DNA of 64,000 nucleotides from Bacteroidota bacterium (GCA_005882315.1 VBAR01000001.1:1685736-1749735); one strand, 5' to 3'; counted from the stretch's first letter, positions 24,661 through 34,133 are shown. Notes: generated by a model from the letters alone, not told the origin. Numbers and translations are program-made.

Positions 24661-26481
24661 ATGAAAAAATTTTTATCCTTAAGCTTAGGCTTGATTTTTA
24701 TCGGTAATTTTTTATCCGCACAGAATTTCACAGCTGTTGCATCCGGAAACTGGAGTAGCAATACCACATGGGGCACCGCACCTGGTGTTTATCCCGGTGC
24801 CGCTGCAGGAACACTTACAGTAACAATTCCAGTTGGCTTTGCAGTAACTTTAGATGTAAGCCCGGCTAATTTTATCGGAGCACTTGCCATTGCAGTTGGT
24901 AATGGTAATAACACTTTGACTGTTTCCGCTGGTCAGACCCTGAATGTAACGGGTGCGATAGTGATCACTGGAGCAGTTACTGGGGGCGGCGGTGTTACTA
25001 AATCTCTTATCATGAATGGAGCCGGTGCAGTTGTGAATGCTGCATCTTTAACTTTAACTCCGGGCAATGCAGTTGATAAGCAAGCAAACGTAGTATTTAA
25101 CGGTGGCGGTACGATCAATATATCAGGAAATGTAGCTGGGGGCACCCTTGCCAATGCACCGATAACTCAAATTAATTTTAACGGTGGAGGTACATTGTCT
25201 GTTGGCGGTGACATTACCGGCACACAAATATCTGTTATTGGTGCTGCTGCTACCAGCACATTAAATATATCAGGCGTTGCTTCAACCGTAGGTAACTTGA
25301 TAATGAATGGTGCTGCTGCATCCATATTAGATCTGAATGGAAATTTATCTGTGGCCGGTACACTTACACTTACTAATGGCAAAATAGATATTGGGCCCAA
25401 CCTATTAGCTCTTACCAATGCAACACCCGCTACCCAGCTGGCTGGTGGAAGCGCCACTTCATATGTTTATACTACCGTCAGCGGGGGGCGTCTTATCCGC
25501 CAGGGACTTACCGCTGCAACTAATTTTACTTTCCCAATAGGTACACTCACTAATTATATGCCGGTAGTTGTAAACACGGCGGCCGGATTAAGCAATTTTG
25601 CAGCGAGTGTTTATTCCCCGGCAGCTGCTGACGCTACAGTAGGCGGTCCGCCATTTAGTGCTGCTACTTTATTAAGAAGTGTAGATGCGATGTGGGTTGT
25701 CGAGAGACCCGTTGGCGCCGGTACTTCAACGCTTACACTTCAATGGGTAGCCGGACTTGAAGGAGCTACATTTGCGGCTTTAGCCAATACATCGATTGGC
25801 ATTAGTCGTTATAATGGTACATCCTGGACCAACCCCCCTATTCAAACTAGTGGAAATAACACTACTAATATTGTAACAGCAAATTTTACTGCATTTGGAA
25901 CATTTGCAGTAACAGATATCGGGGCAGTCCTGCCAGCTAAGTTCGGATCAATAAAAGCTTATGAAAAACAAACCGGCATACAACTGGATTGGAAAATCTA
26001 TTCAGAAGATAAAGTAAATAGTTATGAGATCGAAAGGTCAGCCGATGGCCGCTCATATACTACTGTTGGATCATTAGCTGCTTTGCATAACGATGGTGAT
26101 TATGGCTTTTTTGATGCCAACCCGCTTCCGGGTATAAGTTATTACCGGATAAAAAATAATGACCTTGATGGCAGATCATCTTACAGCATTGTAATGAAGG
26201 TAAACAGGAATAAAGCAATCAGAGGATTGAGTCTTTATCCAAATCCTGTATTGAATGGAATTGTAACACTGCAGGGAAGTGATCTTAGCCGTGGTAATTA
26301 TAAGATAAGCATATTTGGATCCAACGGGCAGGAGATATACAGGCAACAGATCCAACACAATGGAGGAACCCTTTCTCAAACAATAGAACTGCCAACAACT
26401 ATGAGTAAAGGCATAAATATGTTTTTACTAAAAGATGAGAACGGAAATATTATTTATAAAGAGAAACTGGTTAATCAATAA
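24661..26481 (+). CDS. Secreted protein with T9SS type A sorting domain
   Basis: The 606-residue protein has a signal peptide (MKKFLSLSLGLIFIGNFLSAQ). Residues about 22-300 form Gly/Ala/Thr-rich repeats suggesting a right-handed beta-helix or adhesin-like fold (NWSSNTTWGTAPGVYPG start, then GTINISGN, GTLSVGGD). A beta-sandwich follows (PAKFGSIKAYEKQTGIQLDWKI). The end is a typical T9SS type A domain: LSLYPNPVLNGIVTLQG, SIFGSNGQEIYRQQ and KGINMFLLKD. It should be exported through T9SS and anchored or released at the surface. Its function is unknown. Confidence 0.85.
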   Translation: MKKFLSLSLGLIFIGNFLSAQNFTAVASGNWSSNTTWGTAPGVYPGAAAGTLTVTIPVGFAVTLDVSPANFIGALAIAVGNGNNTLTVSAGQTLNVTGAIVITGAVTGGGGVTKSLIMNGAGAVVNAASLTLTPGNAVDKQANVVFNGGGTINISGNVAGGTLANAPITQINFNGGGTLSVGGDITGTQISVIGAAATSTLNISGVASTVGNLIMNGAAASILDLNGNLSVAGTLTLTNGKIDIGPNLLALTNATPATQLAGGSATSYVYTTVSGGRLIRQGLTAATNFTFPIGTLTNYMPVVVNTAAGLSNFAASVYSPAAADATVGGPPFSAATLLRSVDAMWVVERPVGAGTSTLTLQWVAGLEGATFAALANTSIGISRYNGTSWTNPPIQTSGNNTTNIVTANFTAFGTFAVTDIGAVLPAKFGSIKAYEKQTGIQLDWKIYSEDKVNSYEIERSADGRSYTTVGSLAALHNDGDYGFFDANPLPGISYYRIKNNDLDGRSSYSIVMKVNRNKAIRGLSLYPNPVLNGIVTLQGSDLSRGNYKISIFGSNGQEIYRQQIQHNGGTLSQTIELPTTMSKGINMFLLKDENGNIIYKEKLVNQ

Positions 26482-26514
26482 GAGCAAAGAAATAATCCTT
26501 AAAGAATAAAACTA

Positions 26515-26545
26515 TTTTAATACCCGTTTTTAACGGGTATTAAAA
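26515..26545 (+). terminator. Stem-loop after the T9SS cargo gene
   Basis: TTTTAATACCCGTT/AACGGGTATTAAAA is a 14-bp perfect stem with a 3-base loop, 33 bases beyond the stop. The following bases are TTTGTAG, only weakly T-rich, so it may terminate or stabilise mRNA. A degraded copy lies at 24513-24543. Confidence 0.6.
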
Positions 26546-26771
26546 TTTGTAGTCGGTGCTAAATATTAATAACATTAAATATGCTTCAGCCGGTTTTTAG
26601 ATAACCGACATTCATCTGCTTTGTTAGGTAAAATTATTTTGTAATCAATCATTGCTGTTTCGGTCATTCCTAAAGGAATAAAATTAGATGGAGGATTGAA
26701 ATCCTATTATAATCGCAAAGTAGAAGAAGGAAAAAATAAAAGAATCCGTACTGTTTGTTTTAAAAATTGTT

Positions 26772-27749
26772 TTATTGTATCACTACTTTTTGTGTCGTGG
26801 AAATCGTTTTTAACAAATAGGTTCCTTTGGGATACCGGCTTACATCAATGGTTTCAGTACCCACATTTACTTGTTCCTGCCAGAGCAATTTGCCATCGGC
26901 TGTGTAAAAAGCCAGGCCGGTTGCCATGTTTATCTGAATGGTCAACACACTATTGTTAACCGGGTTTCCCAGTATGGTAAATGGCTGCAGGGTCCTTGTA
27001 AATGATAGCGTTCTTATGGGGCTGTAGCTGTAGCGACTGTCAATATCTGTTTGTATAATACGGTAATAATTAAGACCATTTACCGGGTTGGTATGTACAT
27101 AATTATAATGGCGGATAGAGTTGCTGTTACCCGCTGCCGGAAGGCTGCCAATGGTAATCCAGTTTATCCCGTCTGCACTGTGCTGTATGTAAAAATCTTT
27201 TGTGTTCTGCTCATGTGCTGTGGCCCATTGCAGCAGCGATTGGCTGTTGTTTTGTGCTATAGCCGTAAACGACAACCAGGTAAGTGGAAGCGGGACAGGG
27301 TCGGCAAGTGTTAGTTCATTTAAGGTAATGCCGCTAAGGCCGTTTGTCAGAACAAAATTATTGCTGGCATCACGGGTGCCGGCAGTGTATTGACCCCAGT
27401 TGGTGCCGTTGTAAATATTAAGGGTAAGATTTGCCTCGGGAATGCCATTCAGTTCCGCACCATCGTTATAGTTTATTTGTACCGATCCTGAAAAAGCATT
27501 GCTGGTATTGCTGAACTGGTACACCCGGGAGATATAAATATTAACTGGTGGATGAATAGCGGTAGGCGATTTGCTCAGGACAACATTGCTAAGGATAAAA
27601 TCAGCCGATGGGATAAGCGTTAAACCATCCGCATGAAGCTGGGTTCCGTTTTGAATGGTTAAACTGGCACCGGGGTCAACGGTTATTATCTGTGCATATG
27701 CGTTGCATAAAAACAAAGCGGCAAAAAAAACAAATAAGATTTTTTTCAT
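26772..27749 (-). CDS. Secreted protein with T9SS C-terminal sorting domain
   Basis: A 325-residue precursor with a signal peptide (MKKILFVFFAALFLCNAYAQ). The N-terminal part is a beta-rich region (VDPGASLTIQNGTQLHADGL); next PLPLTWLSFTAIAQNNSQSLLQW starts the fibronectin-like domain common before T9SS tails, and the end is the sorting domain (FTILGNPVNNSVLTIQ, FYTADGKLLW, YPKGTYLLKTI). The ATG at 27749 is taken over an upstream start inside the previous gene. It follows the 421-residue repeat protein gene by 10 bases, so they are cotranscribed. Confidence 0.85.
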   Translation of the reverse strand: MKKILFVFFAALFLCNAYAQIITVDPGASLTIQNGTQLHADGLTLIPSADFILSNVVLSKSPTAIHPPVNIYISRVYQFSNTSNAFSGSVQINYNDGAELNGIPEANLTLNIYNGTNWGQYTAGTRDASNNFVLTNGLSGITLNELTLADPVPLPLTWLSFTAIAQNNSQSLLQWATAHEQNTKDFYIQHSADGINWITIGSLPAAGNSNSIRHYNYVHTNPVNGLNYYRIIQTDIDSRYSYSPIRTLSFTRTLQPFTILGNPVNNSVLTIQINMATGLAFYTADGKLLWQEQVNVGTETIDVSRYPKGTYLLKTISTTQKVVIQ

Positions 27750-27759
27750 TTTTTTAGAC

Positions 27760-29025
27760 TTATTGACCAATAACAATCCAGTTGGTGCCATCCGATTGAA
27801 TAGTAACAAATAGTCCTCTTGATACAGGCCATGTTGCTAAACCATCAATGGTTTCCGCGCCGCTTGGGTCAACGGTTAGGATAGGGTTTCCGGCTGTGGC
27901 AGAGTTTTTAATTGTAAATATCTTTCCGCCTAAAACAGCAGCAGCACTTGGCAAATTTATTGTTCCGTTACCATTAGATGAAATTGTACCATCATAAGCA
28001 GTGGCCGCATACGGCAAAGCAGGGTTGATCACTAAGGAAGGTGAAATACGCTCAGAGATAACCATCCAATTCGTTCCATCACTTTGTAGTTGCAAATAAT
28101 CAAATCGCTGATTTAAACGAATAGAAGCTATTCCATCGATCGTTTCACTTCCATTACCGTCAACTATAATTGTGTTGGCACCGGCATTTGTTCGTTTTAT
28201 GGTATAGGTTTTTCCTGCATCCACAATTGCCGCACCAGGCAAGGTTACTGTAAAACTGGCTGATGTTGCATCTACCAATATGGTTTTATCAGCCTTATTA
28301 GGTGTGTAATCCGCAGAAGCTGTACGGACGTCGAATGCTGATTGAACATCTATTTGAGAAATAACCCACCAACTATCAAGCCCACAAACTACATTAAGAG
28401 TTGAATTGTCAGAAGCTAAAGTAGCTGTACCATTTACGACTCCGTTTAATTTTTCTCCCAGACCAGGCTTCACAATAATTTTACCTGTACTAGTACCGTT
28501 TCTTCTAAATATATACTCTCTGCCCCGGGAGGTAGTCACGGGAGACAATGTCATATCAGTATTAGTATTAGTAGTCTTGTCAATGATCATGATGTGATCA
28601 TCCTGCTGAATCGTATAAGTAGTAATTCCATTCAGTAACCTTACTTTAGTAGCAATACTACCATTAAGGGTTACAGAACTGGTTAACGGCAAATTGTTTT
28701 CACCACCTGGGCTTCCATCTGAAAAACCATTTAAAATATTAAACCCAATACGGCCGTTTAAACCATCAATATGCATGAAGTCATATTTATAAAGTACTCC
28801 GGTTCCGAAAGCGTCAAAAAAACCATCTCGAATAAAAAGGTCTTTACCGTCTAAGTACCAATTCACTTCTCCAGATTCCCGGATCTGTAACTTAACCAAT
28901 TCGTCTACTCCTGGTGTACCACCGTTTAATATAAAAAAGCTGCCGCCTGTGCCAACTTTGGCTTTTACATTTTGGGCTTGTGTTAAAAGTGGAAAAAGGG
29001 CTAAGAGTAGTAGTAATTTTTTCAT
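27760..29025 (-). CDS. Exported protein built from repeated beta modules
   Basis: The 421-residue product has a signal peptide (MKKLLLLLALFPLLTQAQ). After a unique 110-residue region, three related modules of about 85-95 residues follow, near 130-225, 230-325 and 330-421. Each has a Leu-Pro strand, TIKRT or TIKNS, VDGNGSETIDG-type sequence and an end like LQSDGTNWMVI. Modules of this type also occur in phage tail and surface proteins, where they form beta-helical shafts. No sorting domain is present. It may be a surface fibre or partner of the T9SS cargo encoded just downstream. The function is unknown. Confidence 0.75.
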   Translation of the reverse strand: MKKLLLLLALFPLLTQAQNVKAKVGTGGSFFILNGGTPGVDELVKLQIRESGEVNWYLDGKDLFIRDGFFDAFGTGVLYKYDFMHIDGLNGRIGFNILNGFSDGSPGGENNLPLTSSVTLNGSIATKVRLLNGITTYTIQQDDHIMIIDKTTNTNTDMTLSPVTTSRGREYIFRRNGTSTGKIIVKPGLGEKLNGVVNGTATLASDNSTLNVVCGLDSWWVISQIDVQSAFDVRTASADYTPNKADKTILVDATSASFTVTLPGAAIVDAGKTYTIKRTNAGANTIIVDGNGSETIDGIASIRLNQRFDYLQLQSDGTNWMVISERISPSLVINPALPYAATAYDGTISSNGNGTINLPSAAAVLGGKIFTIKNSATAGNPILTVDPSGAETIDGLATWPVSRGLFVTIQSDGTNWIVIGQ

Positions 29026-29085
29026 GGTTAATTAAAGTTTAAGGGGATACCGAAATTAACAAAAAAACCTATTCGAATTCGAAGA

Positions 29086-29136
29086 AAAGATGAGAATGGC
29101 AATATTATTTTTAATGAGAAACTGGTTAATCAATAA
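29086..29136 (+). pseudogene. Relic of a T9SS C-terminal sorting domain tail (C)
   Basis: The frame reads KDENGNIIFNEKLVNQ and stop, almost identical to the end of the gene at 24661-26481. It is only the last 16 codons, cut at the 5' side and placed on the plus strand between minus-strand genes. It ends 13 bases before the right direct repeat. Confidence 0.7.
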
Positions 29137-29149
29137 GAAAAAGGAAAAC

Positions 29150-29184
29150 ATGGATTTTGATAAGAGGGAGGTAGTTTTTTAGCT
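29150..29184 (+). repeat. Right direct repeat bracketing the T9SS cluster
   Basis: Imperfect copy of 24397-24430, in the same orientation. It contains the stop codon of the PLP enzyme gene, so it is the probable original copy. Confidence 0.65.
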
Positions 29185-30342
29185 AATTTTTCTTAGTGCC
29201 TGTTCAAGATCTTTTATAAGATACTCTGGTTCTTCCAGTCCAACATACATACGGATGTAGCGGTGTTCAATATTGCCGGCATCAAATTCAGAAAGCTGTA
29301 GCCCGGAACATTTGGGTATTACGAGGCTTTCATACCCGCCCCAGCTTACAGCCATCATGATATGCTGAAGACTGTTGCAAAATGTTTCAACATCTTCTAT
29401 TGTTTTTGCTTTTAAAGCAAAGGTGAACAACCCGCAGGCGCCACTCATTTGTTTTTTAGCCAGGTCATATTGTGGAAATGATTCATCAAATGGAAACAGA
29501 ACTTTTTCAACTTTTGGATGATCCTTTAAAAAGCTTAATACTTGTTGAGTAGAATTATTTATTTGTTTAAATCTTGATGGTAAAGTCCTTAAACCGCGGA
29601 TCAAAAGCCATGCATTAAAAGGTTGAATACCGCTGCCGATATTCAGGTATTCACTGTCGAATATTTTTTTCATCATGGCTTTTGTACCGGATAGTACACC
29701 ACCCAATGTATCGCTATGCCCGCCGATATATTTTGTTGCAGTTTGCATGGCCATATCCATACCCATCGTTATGGGTTGCTGGTATAATGGTGTACAATAA
29801 CTGTTATCGATCATTGTAGTGATGCTTTTTGATCTTGCAAAATCAGCAATGGCTTTTATATCCTGCAATGCAAAATCCCAACTGTTCGGGCTTTCGAGAT
29901 AGTAAAATGTTGTATTGGGTTTAGTAGCTTCAAAATAATTTTCTTTTTTTCTTCCATCAACATAAGTTGTTGTTACATTAAACCGTGGCAATACAATATC
30001 AAACATCCTCTGTGCCCATGTGTAAGGTTTGGCAACTGAAACAATATGATCACCTGCTTTTACATTGGCTAAAACACCTGCAAAGATGGCGGCAGCCCCG
30101 CTATTGAATACTAAACAATCTTCTGCACCATCCAGCGCTGCCAGTTTTTTTCTTAAGATATCGACAGTAGGATTGATACCGCGGCTGTATAAATAGCCGG
30201 CCATCTCATCTTCAAATGCTTTACGCAGATCGGCTACTGTTTCAAAAGCAAAATTGCTGGTTTGAATAATGGGCGGAGCAATGGCATTGAAATAGTTTTC
30301 TCTTTCTTCTCCTAATTCATTGATGATATATGAAATGTCCAT
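29179..30342 (-). CDS. PLP-dependent trans-sulfuration enzyme (Cys/Met metabolism family)
   Basis: A 387-residue fold-type I PLP enzyme of the cystathionine gamma-synthase, beta-lyase and methionine gamma-lyase group. LYSRGINPTVDILRKKLAALDGAE is the standard early motif, IDNSYCTPLYQQP positions the Asp for PLP, and the PLP lysine lies in TATKYIGGHSD (Lys204). The C-terminal part has the SWGGYESLV signature, where the Gly-Gly-Tyr-Glu-Ser motif binds substrate. The exact reaction cannot be assigned from sequence. It is one base downstream of an amino acid permease gene on the same strand, which suggests catabolism of an imported sulfur amino acid. Confidence 0.9.
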   Translation of the reverse strand: MDISYIINELGEERENYFNAIAPPIIQTSNFAFETVADLRKAFEDEMAGYLYSRGINPTVDILRKKLAALDGAEDCLVFNSGAAAIFAGVLANVKAGDHIVSVAKPYTWAQRMFDIVLPRFNVTTTYVDGRKKENYFEATKPNTTFYYLESPNSWDFALQDIKAIADFARSKSITTMIDNSYCTPLYQQPITMGMDMAMQTATKYIGGHSDTLGGVLSGTKAMMKKIFDSEYLNIGSGIQPFNAWLLIRGLRTLPSRFKQINNSTQQVLSFLKDHPKVEKVLFPFDESFPQYDLAKKQMSGACGLFTFALKAKTIEDVETFCNSLQHIMMAVSWGGYESLVIPKCSGLQLSEFDAGNIEHRYIRMYVGLEEPEYLIKDLEQALRKIS

Positions 30343-30343
30343 T

Positions 30344-31693
30344 TTATGAATTATTGACAGATGATTTTTTTCTCCCGACGGTTAAAAAATACAATAATAT
30401 AAAACCAGCGAGTACACAAGTGCCGGTCAATGCAATCATTGGGGTATTAAATATTATACTGATACAAACAAAGACATAAGCCGCAATAAATACCAATGGC
30501 AGTAAAGGGAATAGCTTCATTTTATAGATGCCAGTACCATCAAGATGCTTTGTTCTTTTACGTAACATAAAAATAGTAGCAGCAGAAGTGCACATTCCAA
30601 ACGAATCAAGAAAAATAGAAAAGCTCAGGATCTTTTCAAATGTATCAGCAAAAAATAACACCACAACACAAATGGTGGCAAATACGGTAAGCGAAGTGAT
30701 CAGCACTTCTTTTTTCTCGCTTTTCTTTTTCAGGAAACCGGGTAGCACACCATCCTCACTCATTGCAAACATTACCCGGGGATTGCTCATCATGGAGCCG
30801 TTTACATAAGCCAGTACCGAAAGGAATAATAACAATGAAAAAGCATTGGCACCATTTGGGCCAAACATTTTTCCAACTACTACCGAAGCGATCTCGCCGG
30901 TAGTTTTCATGTTTTCGAAACCTACAATTTTATAGTAGGCGATATTTACCGTTAAATACAAAAGAATAATAACCGTTATGCCAATAAAAATAGAGCGGGG
31001 AATATTCCTGCTTGCATCTTTTACTTCGTTCCCGAAATTGATCGTTTGCTGATAACCTCCGTAAGTGAATGATACAGCAATCAGGCAAATACCAAACGAA
31101 GTGATCCAATCTTTCCAACTTATGCTTTCATTGCTTACAGTAGTACCGGCATTACCATCATAGGCAGCAGGATAGAATAATGAAAAGATCAATAACAATA
31201 TCATCCCGATTTTAATGATCATTAAAACGGTTTGTGTTTTAGCACTCATTCGCAGGCCTAACATGTTTATTCCATAAAAAATAAAAATTGCCGACATAGC
31301 AATTCCAACTTTTATCCAGTTAGCAGCTTCAGGTCCGATCAAAACTTTACTGATATAACCGGCACCGATCAAAGCAACTCCTGAAATAGAAGCAGCATTT
31401 GAAATAAGAATGCTACAGTTCAGCGCAAAAGCAATGGAAGGATGAAAGGCATAAGAAAATACTTTGTAATAACCGCCGGTTACAGGATACCGGGAACCAA
31501 TTTCTGCATAAGTTAATGCACCGCATAAAGCAATGATGCCACCAATGATCCAGGCGCTGAAATAAATAGTAGGATTGATTGCCGCACCTGCAGCATCCTT
31601 TGCTGTCCGGAAAATTCCCATTCCGATCACCAACCCGATCACAATCATAGTAAAATCGAAAATCCCCAGCTGTTGTTTTTGTGGTTGGCTCAT
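30344..31693 (-). CDS. APC superfamily amino acid permease
   Basis: A 449-residue inner-membrane transporter with about 12 hydrophobic segments. IVIGLVIGMGIFRTAKDAA, including the helix 1 break GMGIFRT, and WIIGGIIALCGALTYAEIGSRYPVTGGYYKV are typical of the APC amino acid-polyamine-cation family. Substrate is not predictable; its link with the PLP enzyme (1 base gap) suggests methionine or a related amino acid. The divergent neighbour is the cobalamin-controlled btuB. Confidence 0.88.
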   Translation of the reverse strand: MSQPQKQQLGIFDFTMIVIGLVIGMGIFRTAKDAAGAAINPTIYFSAWIIGGIIALCGALTYAEIGSRYPVTGGYYKVFSYAFHPSIAFALNCSILISNAASISGVALIGAGYISKVLIGPEAANWIKVGIAMSAIFIFYGINMLGLRMSAKTQTVLMIIKIGMILLLIFSLFYPAAYDGNAGTTVSNESISWKDWITSFGICLIAVSFTYGGYQQTINFGNEVKDASRNIPRSIFIGITVIILLYLTVNIAYYKIVGFENMKTTGEIASVVVGKMFGPNGANAFSLLLFLSVLAYVNGSMMSNPRVMFAMSEDGVLPGFLKKKSEKKEVLITSLTVFATICVVVLFFADTFEKILSFSIFLDSFGMCTSAATIFMLRKRTKHLDGTGIYKMKLFPLLPLVFIAAYVFVCISIIFNTPMIALTGTCVLAGFILLYFLTVGRKKSSVNNS

Positions 31694-31794
31694 AGTAAAA
31701 TTTAGTGCAGTAAGATAGAAGGATTTTTGTTAATAGCTTTTCCACGTTAAGAATATTTTGATTTTGCACTTTGAAATTTTCACATCACATTTGC

Positions 31795-32025
31795 CACCGG
31801 TTTGGTTCCCGGCTTAATAACCGGGATTAAAAGGGAAGTCAGTCAGAATCTGACGCTATCCCCGTAGCTGTAAGGCCCGTGAATGGGCAATTGTCAATTG
31901 TGAATGCAAACTCATAGAGTCTTATTCACCACTCACAATTCACCATTCACCATGTTGAATCTTCATACCACTGTTGAAAAACGGGAAGGTGTTCAACAAC
32001 AAGCTAAGCCAGAAGACCTGCCAGA
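31795..32025 (+). promoter_or_regulatory. Cobalamin (B12) riboswitch
   Basis: The region has the hallmarks of a cobalamin aptamer in order: GGTTCCCGG/CCGGGA stem, AAAAGGGAAG, TCAGAATCTGACGC, the core TATCCCCGTAGCTGTAAGGCC, a variable arm, CCACTGTTGAAAAACGGGAAGG, and the B12 box AAGCTAAGCCAGAAGACCTGCC (split here by description). It lies upstream of the btuB-like gene on the same strand. Downstream, CTTTCGGGTGAAAG may be part of the expression platform. A -7-like ACATTTG element at about 31787-31793 fits a start at its 5' end. The variable arm holds an inserted word repeat (31886-31953). Confidence 0.9.
31886..31953. repeat. Word-repeat insertion in the riboswitch variable arm
   Basis: The left words CAATTGTCAATTGTGAATG and right words TCACAATTCACCATTCAC (31933-31950) form an imperfect hairpin. 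The right 18-mer occurs again, reversed, at 49456-49473 near the EamA gene. The insertion lies between the conserved core and the P-arm before CCACTGTTG, where length varies naturally. Confidence 0.7.
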
Positions 32026-32134
32026 TCAGATAACAACATTTAACGCTTTCGGGTGAAAGGCTGAAATGTAAAAGTCGAAGGACATTTATATTTCTTTTTA
32101 TTTTCCGGAAGCAGTCACAAAAAAATCTTTTTAA

Positions 32135-34093
32135 ATGAAAAGAAATTTTCTCTTTGTGGCTGCTGCATTTTTTGGCAGTCAGCTTACAGCGCAACAAGAC
32201 ACTACAGTAAAAGCAATGGATGAATTGGTGATCACCGCCAATAAGTATCCGAACAAAACATCTCTTACCGGCAAAGTATTAACCATTATTTCCCGTGAAC
32301 AATTAGAAAGAAGCGGTGGTAAAGACCTGGCGCAGATCTTAACTGAACAGGCAGGTGTATATATCGGTGGCGCAAACAGCAACCCGGGAAAAGATAAAAG
32401 TATTTACCTGCGTGGAGCAAGAATTGATCATACATTAATTACGATCGATGGAGTGCCGGTTTATGATCCGAGTGGTATCGGTGGCAATTTTGATATTCGT
32501 AATCTTTCCGCTGCAAATATTGAAAGAATAGAAATACTCAAGGGTAGCCAGTCAACTTTATATGGAAGTGATGCCATTGCAGGTGTTATCAATATCATTA
32601 CAAAGAAAGCAGGTAATAAAGCCATGAATGGAAATGCAATGCTTGGTTATGGAAGCTTTAATAGTTTTCGCGGCAGTGCTGGTATAAATGGACAAAAAGA
32701 AAAGTTTGATTATAACCTTAACTATAGCATTCATAAAACTGATGGTATTAATGAAAGCACAAGTAACAGCAGTAATGCAGATAAGGATGGTTACACGCAG
32801 CACAACATAATGGCTGGATTTGGTATTCAACCTTCTAAAAATATCAGGATACAACCTTATATACGATTCTCTAAGATCGATGGCGATCTTGACCAGGGTG
32901 CATTTGTTGATGAACTGGATTATACTTATAACCAGGAAAGTTTCCAGGCAGGTGTGAGAAATGAATTCAGTTTCGGGAAAACAAAGCTGAACATCCTGTA
33001 TAATTATAATACTATAGACCGGGAATATATTGATGACAGTATAAAAAGCCAGAATGGATTTGATACTTACAGCCGTGGTATGTATAAGGGCAATGAACAT
33101 TTTATTGATGCTTATGCTCATTTTTCTATCAATGATAAAATAAAGCTTACAACAGGAGTCGATTTCCGAAGTTCAGTTTCTGACCAGGAATATTTATCAA
33201 TTGGATTCTATGGGCCTTATAAAACAAAATACAGCAGCGATAGTTTAAATCAAAACCAGTTAGGGTTATATGCAGCGATGAACTTCAACAGCAGTTGCGG
33301 TTTTAATATCGAACTGGGCAACCGGTTGAATATTCATTCTGAGTATGGTAGTTATGATGTGTTTAATATCAATCCATCTTATTTAATAAACAAACGATTT
33401 AAATTGTTTGCAAATTTTTCTTCAGCTTACAGAACTCCTTCTTTATACCAATTATTTTCTGAATATGGTAATAAAGACCTGGATCCTGAATCAGGATATA
33501 CACTGGAGGGAGGCATGCAGTTTTTTTCCAACGATAAAAAATTCACCAGCCGTGCTGTAGCATTTAAAAGAGATGTGAAGGATGTTATCTTCTTTTATTA
33601 TAACGCATCAACATTTCAATCGCAGTATATCAACCAGGATAAACAAAAAGATAATGGAATAGAGCTGGAAGCATCATACACTATTGCAAAAAATACAACT
33701 ATAAAAGCTTTTTATACTTATGTAACCGGCGAGATCACTACCAAAAAGAGTTCCGGAAAAGACACCACTTTTTTTAACCTGTTGCGTCGTCCCAAAAACA
33801 GTTTTGGGGTTAATATCAGCAGCCAGGTAAATGAAAAACTTTTCGTAAGCAGTAATCTTTCGGCATTTGGAGAAAGAAGCGATCGATATTTTGATTCCAA
33901 TACATTTCAAACGGTGAATGCAACATTAAAAAGTTATGCATTGTGGGATGTGTATGCCGAGTATGGTTTCTCAAAAAATAAAATAAAACTATTTGCTGAT
34001 CTAAGAAACATACTGGATAGCAAATACACAGAGATCAGTGGTTTCAATACAACTGGTTTTGCAATTAATGGTGGAGTGAGACTTAATTTTTAA
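32135..34093 (+). CDS. btuB: TonB-dependent vitamin B12 receptor, BtuB-like
   Basis: A 652-residue outer membrane receptor with a signal peptide (MKRNFLFVAAAFFGSQLTAQ). The TonB box region is MDELVITANKYP; the plug (about 40-160) has GKDLAQILTEQAGVYIGG, SIYLRGARIDHTLITIDGVPVYDP, IERIEILKGSQSTLYGSDAIAGVINIITKK, and the rest is a 22-strand barrel (SSAYRTPSLYQLFSEYGNKDLDPESG). Upstream there is a cobalamin riboswitch, so B12 or a corrinoid is the expected ligand and B12 should repress it. A terminator follows closely. Confidence 0.9.
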   Translation: MKRNFLFVAAAFFGSQLTAQQDTTVKAMDELVITANKYPNKTSLTGKVLTIISREQLERSGGKDLAQILTEQAGVYIGGANSNPGKDKSIYLRGARIDHTLITIDGVPVYDPSGIGGNFDIRNLSAANIERIEILKGSQSTLYGSDAIAGVINIITKKAGNKAMNGNAMLGYGSFNSFRGSAGINGQKEKFDYNLNYSIHKTDGINESTSNSSNADKDGYTQHNIMAGFGIQPSKNIRIQPYIRFSKIDGDLDQGAFVDELDYTYNQESFQAGVRNEFSFGKTKLNILYNYNTIDREYIDDSIKSQNGFDTYSRGMYKGNEHFIDAYAHFSINDKIKLTTGVDFRSSVSDQEYLSIGFYGPYKTKYSSDSLNQNQLGLYAAMNFNSSCGFNIELGNRLNIHSEYGSYDVFNINPSYLINKRFKLFANFSSAYRTPSLYQLFSEYGNKDLDPESGYTLEGGMQFFSNDKKFTSRAVAFKRDVKDVIFFYYNASTFQSQYINQDKQKDNGIELEASYTIAKNTTIKAFYTYVTGEITTKKSSGKDTTFFNLLRRPKNSFGVNISSQVNEKLFVSSNLSAFGERSDRYFDSNTFQTVNATLKSYALWDVYAEYGFSKNKIKLFADLRNILDSKYTEISGFNTTGFAINGGVRLNF

Positions 34094-34099
34094 TAACTG

Positions 34100-34133
34100 C
34101 CGGGAGAAGTATAATGCTTCTCCCGGGTATTTT
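34100..34133 (+). terminator. Terminator after btuB
   Basis: CCGGGAGAAG/CTTCTCCCGG forms a 10-bp perfect stem with a 7-base loop, followed by GTATTTTTAG. It lies 7 bases after the btuB stop. Confidence 0.8.

Noticed and set aside
27760-29025. Prophage fragment
   Set aside because: Modules look fibre-like, but there is a signal peptide and no capsid, integrase or tail genes nearby.
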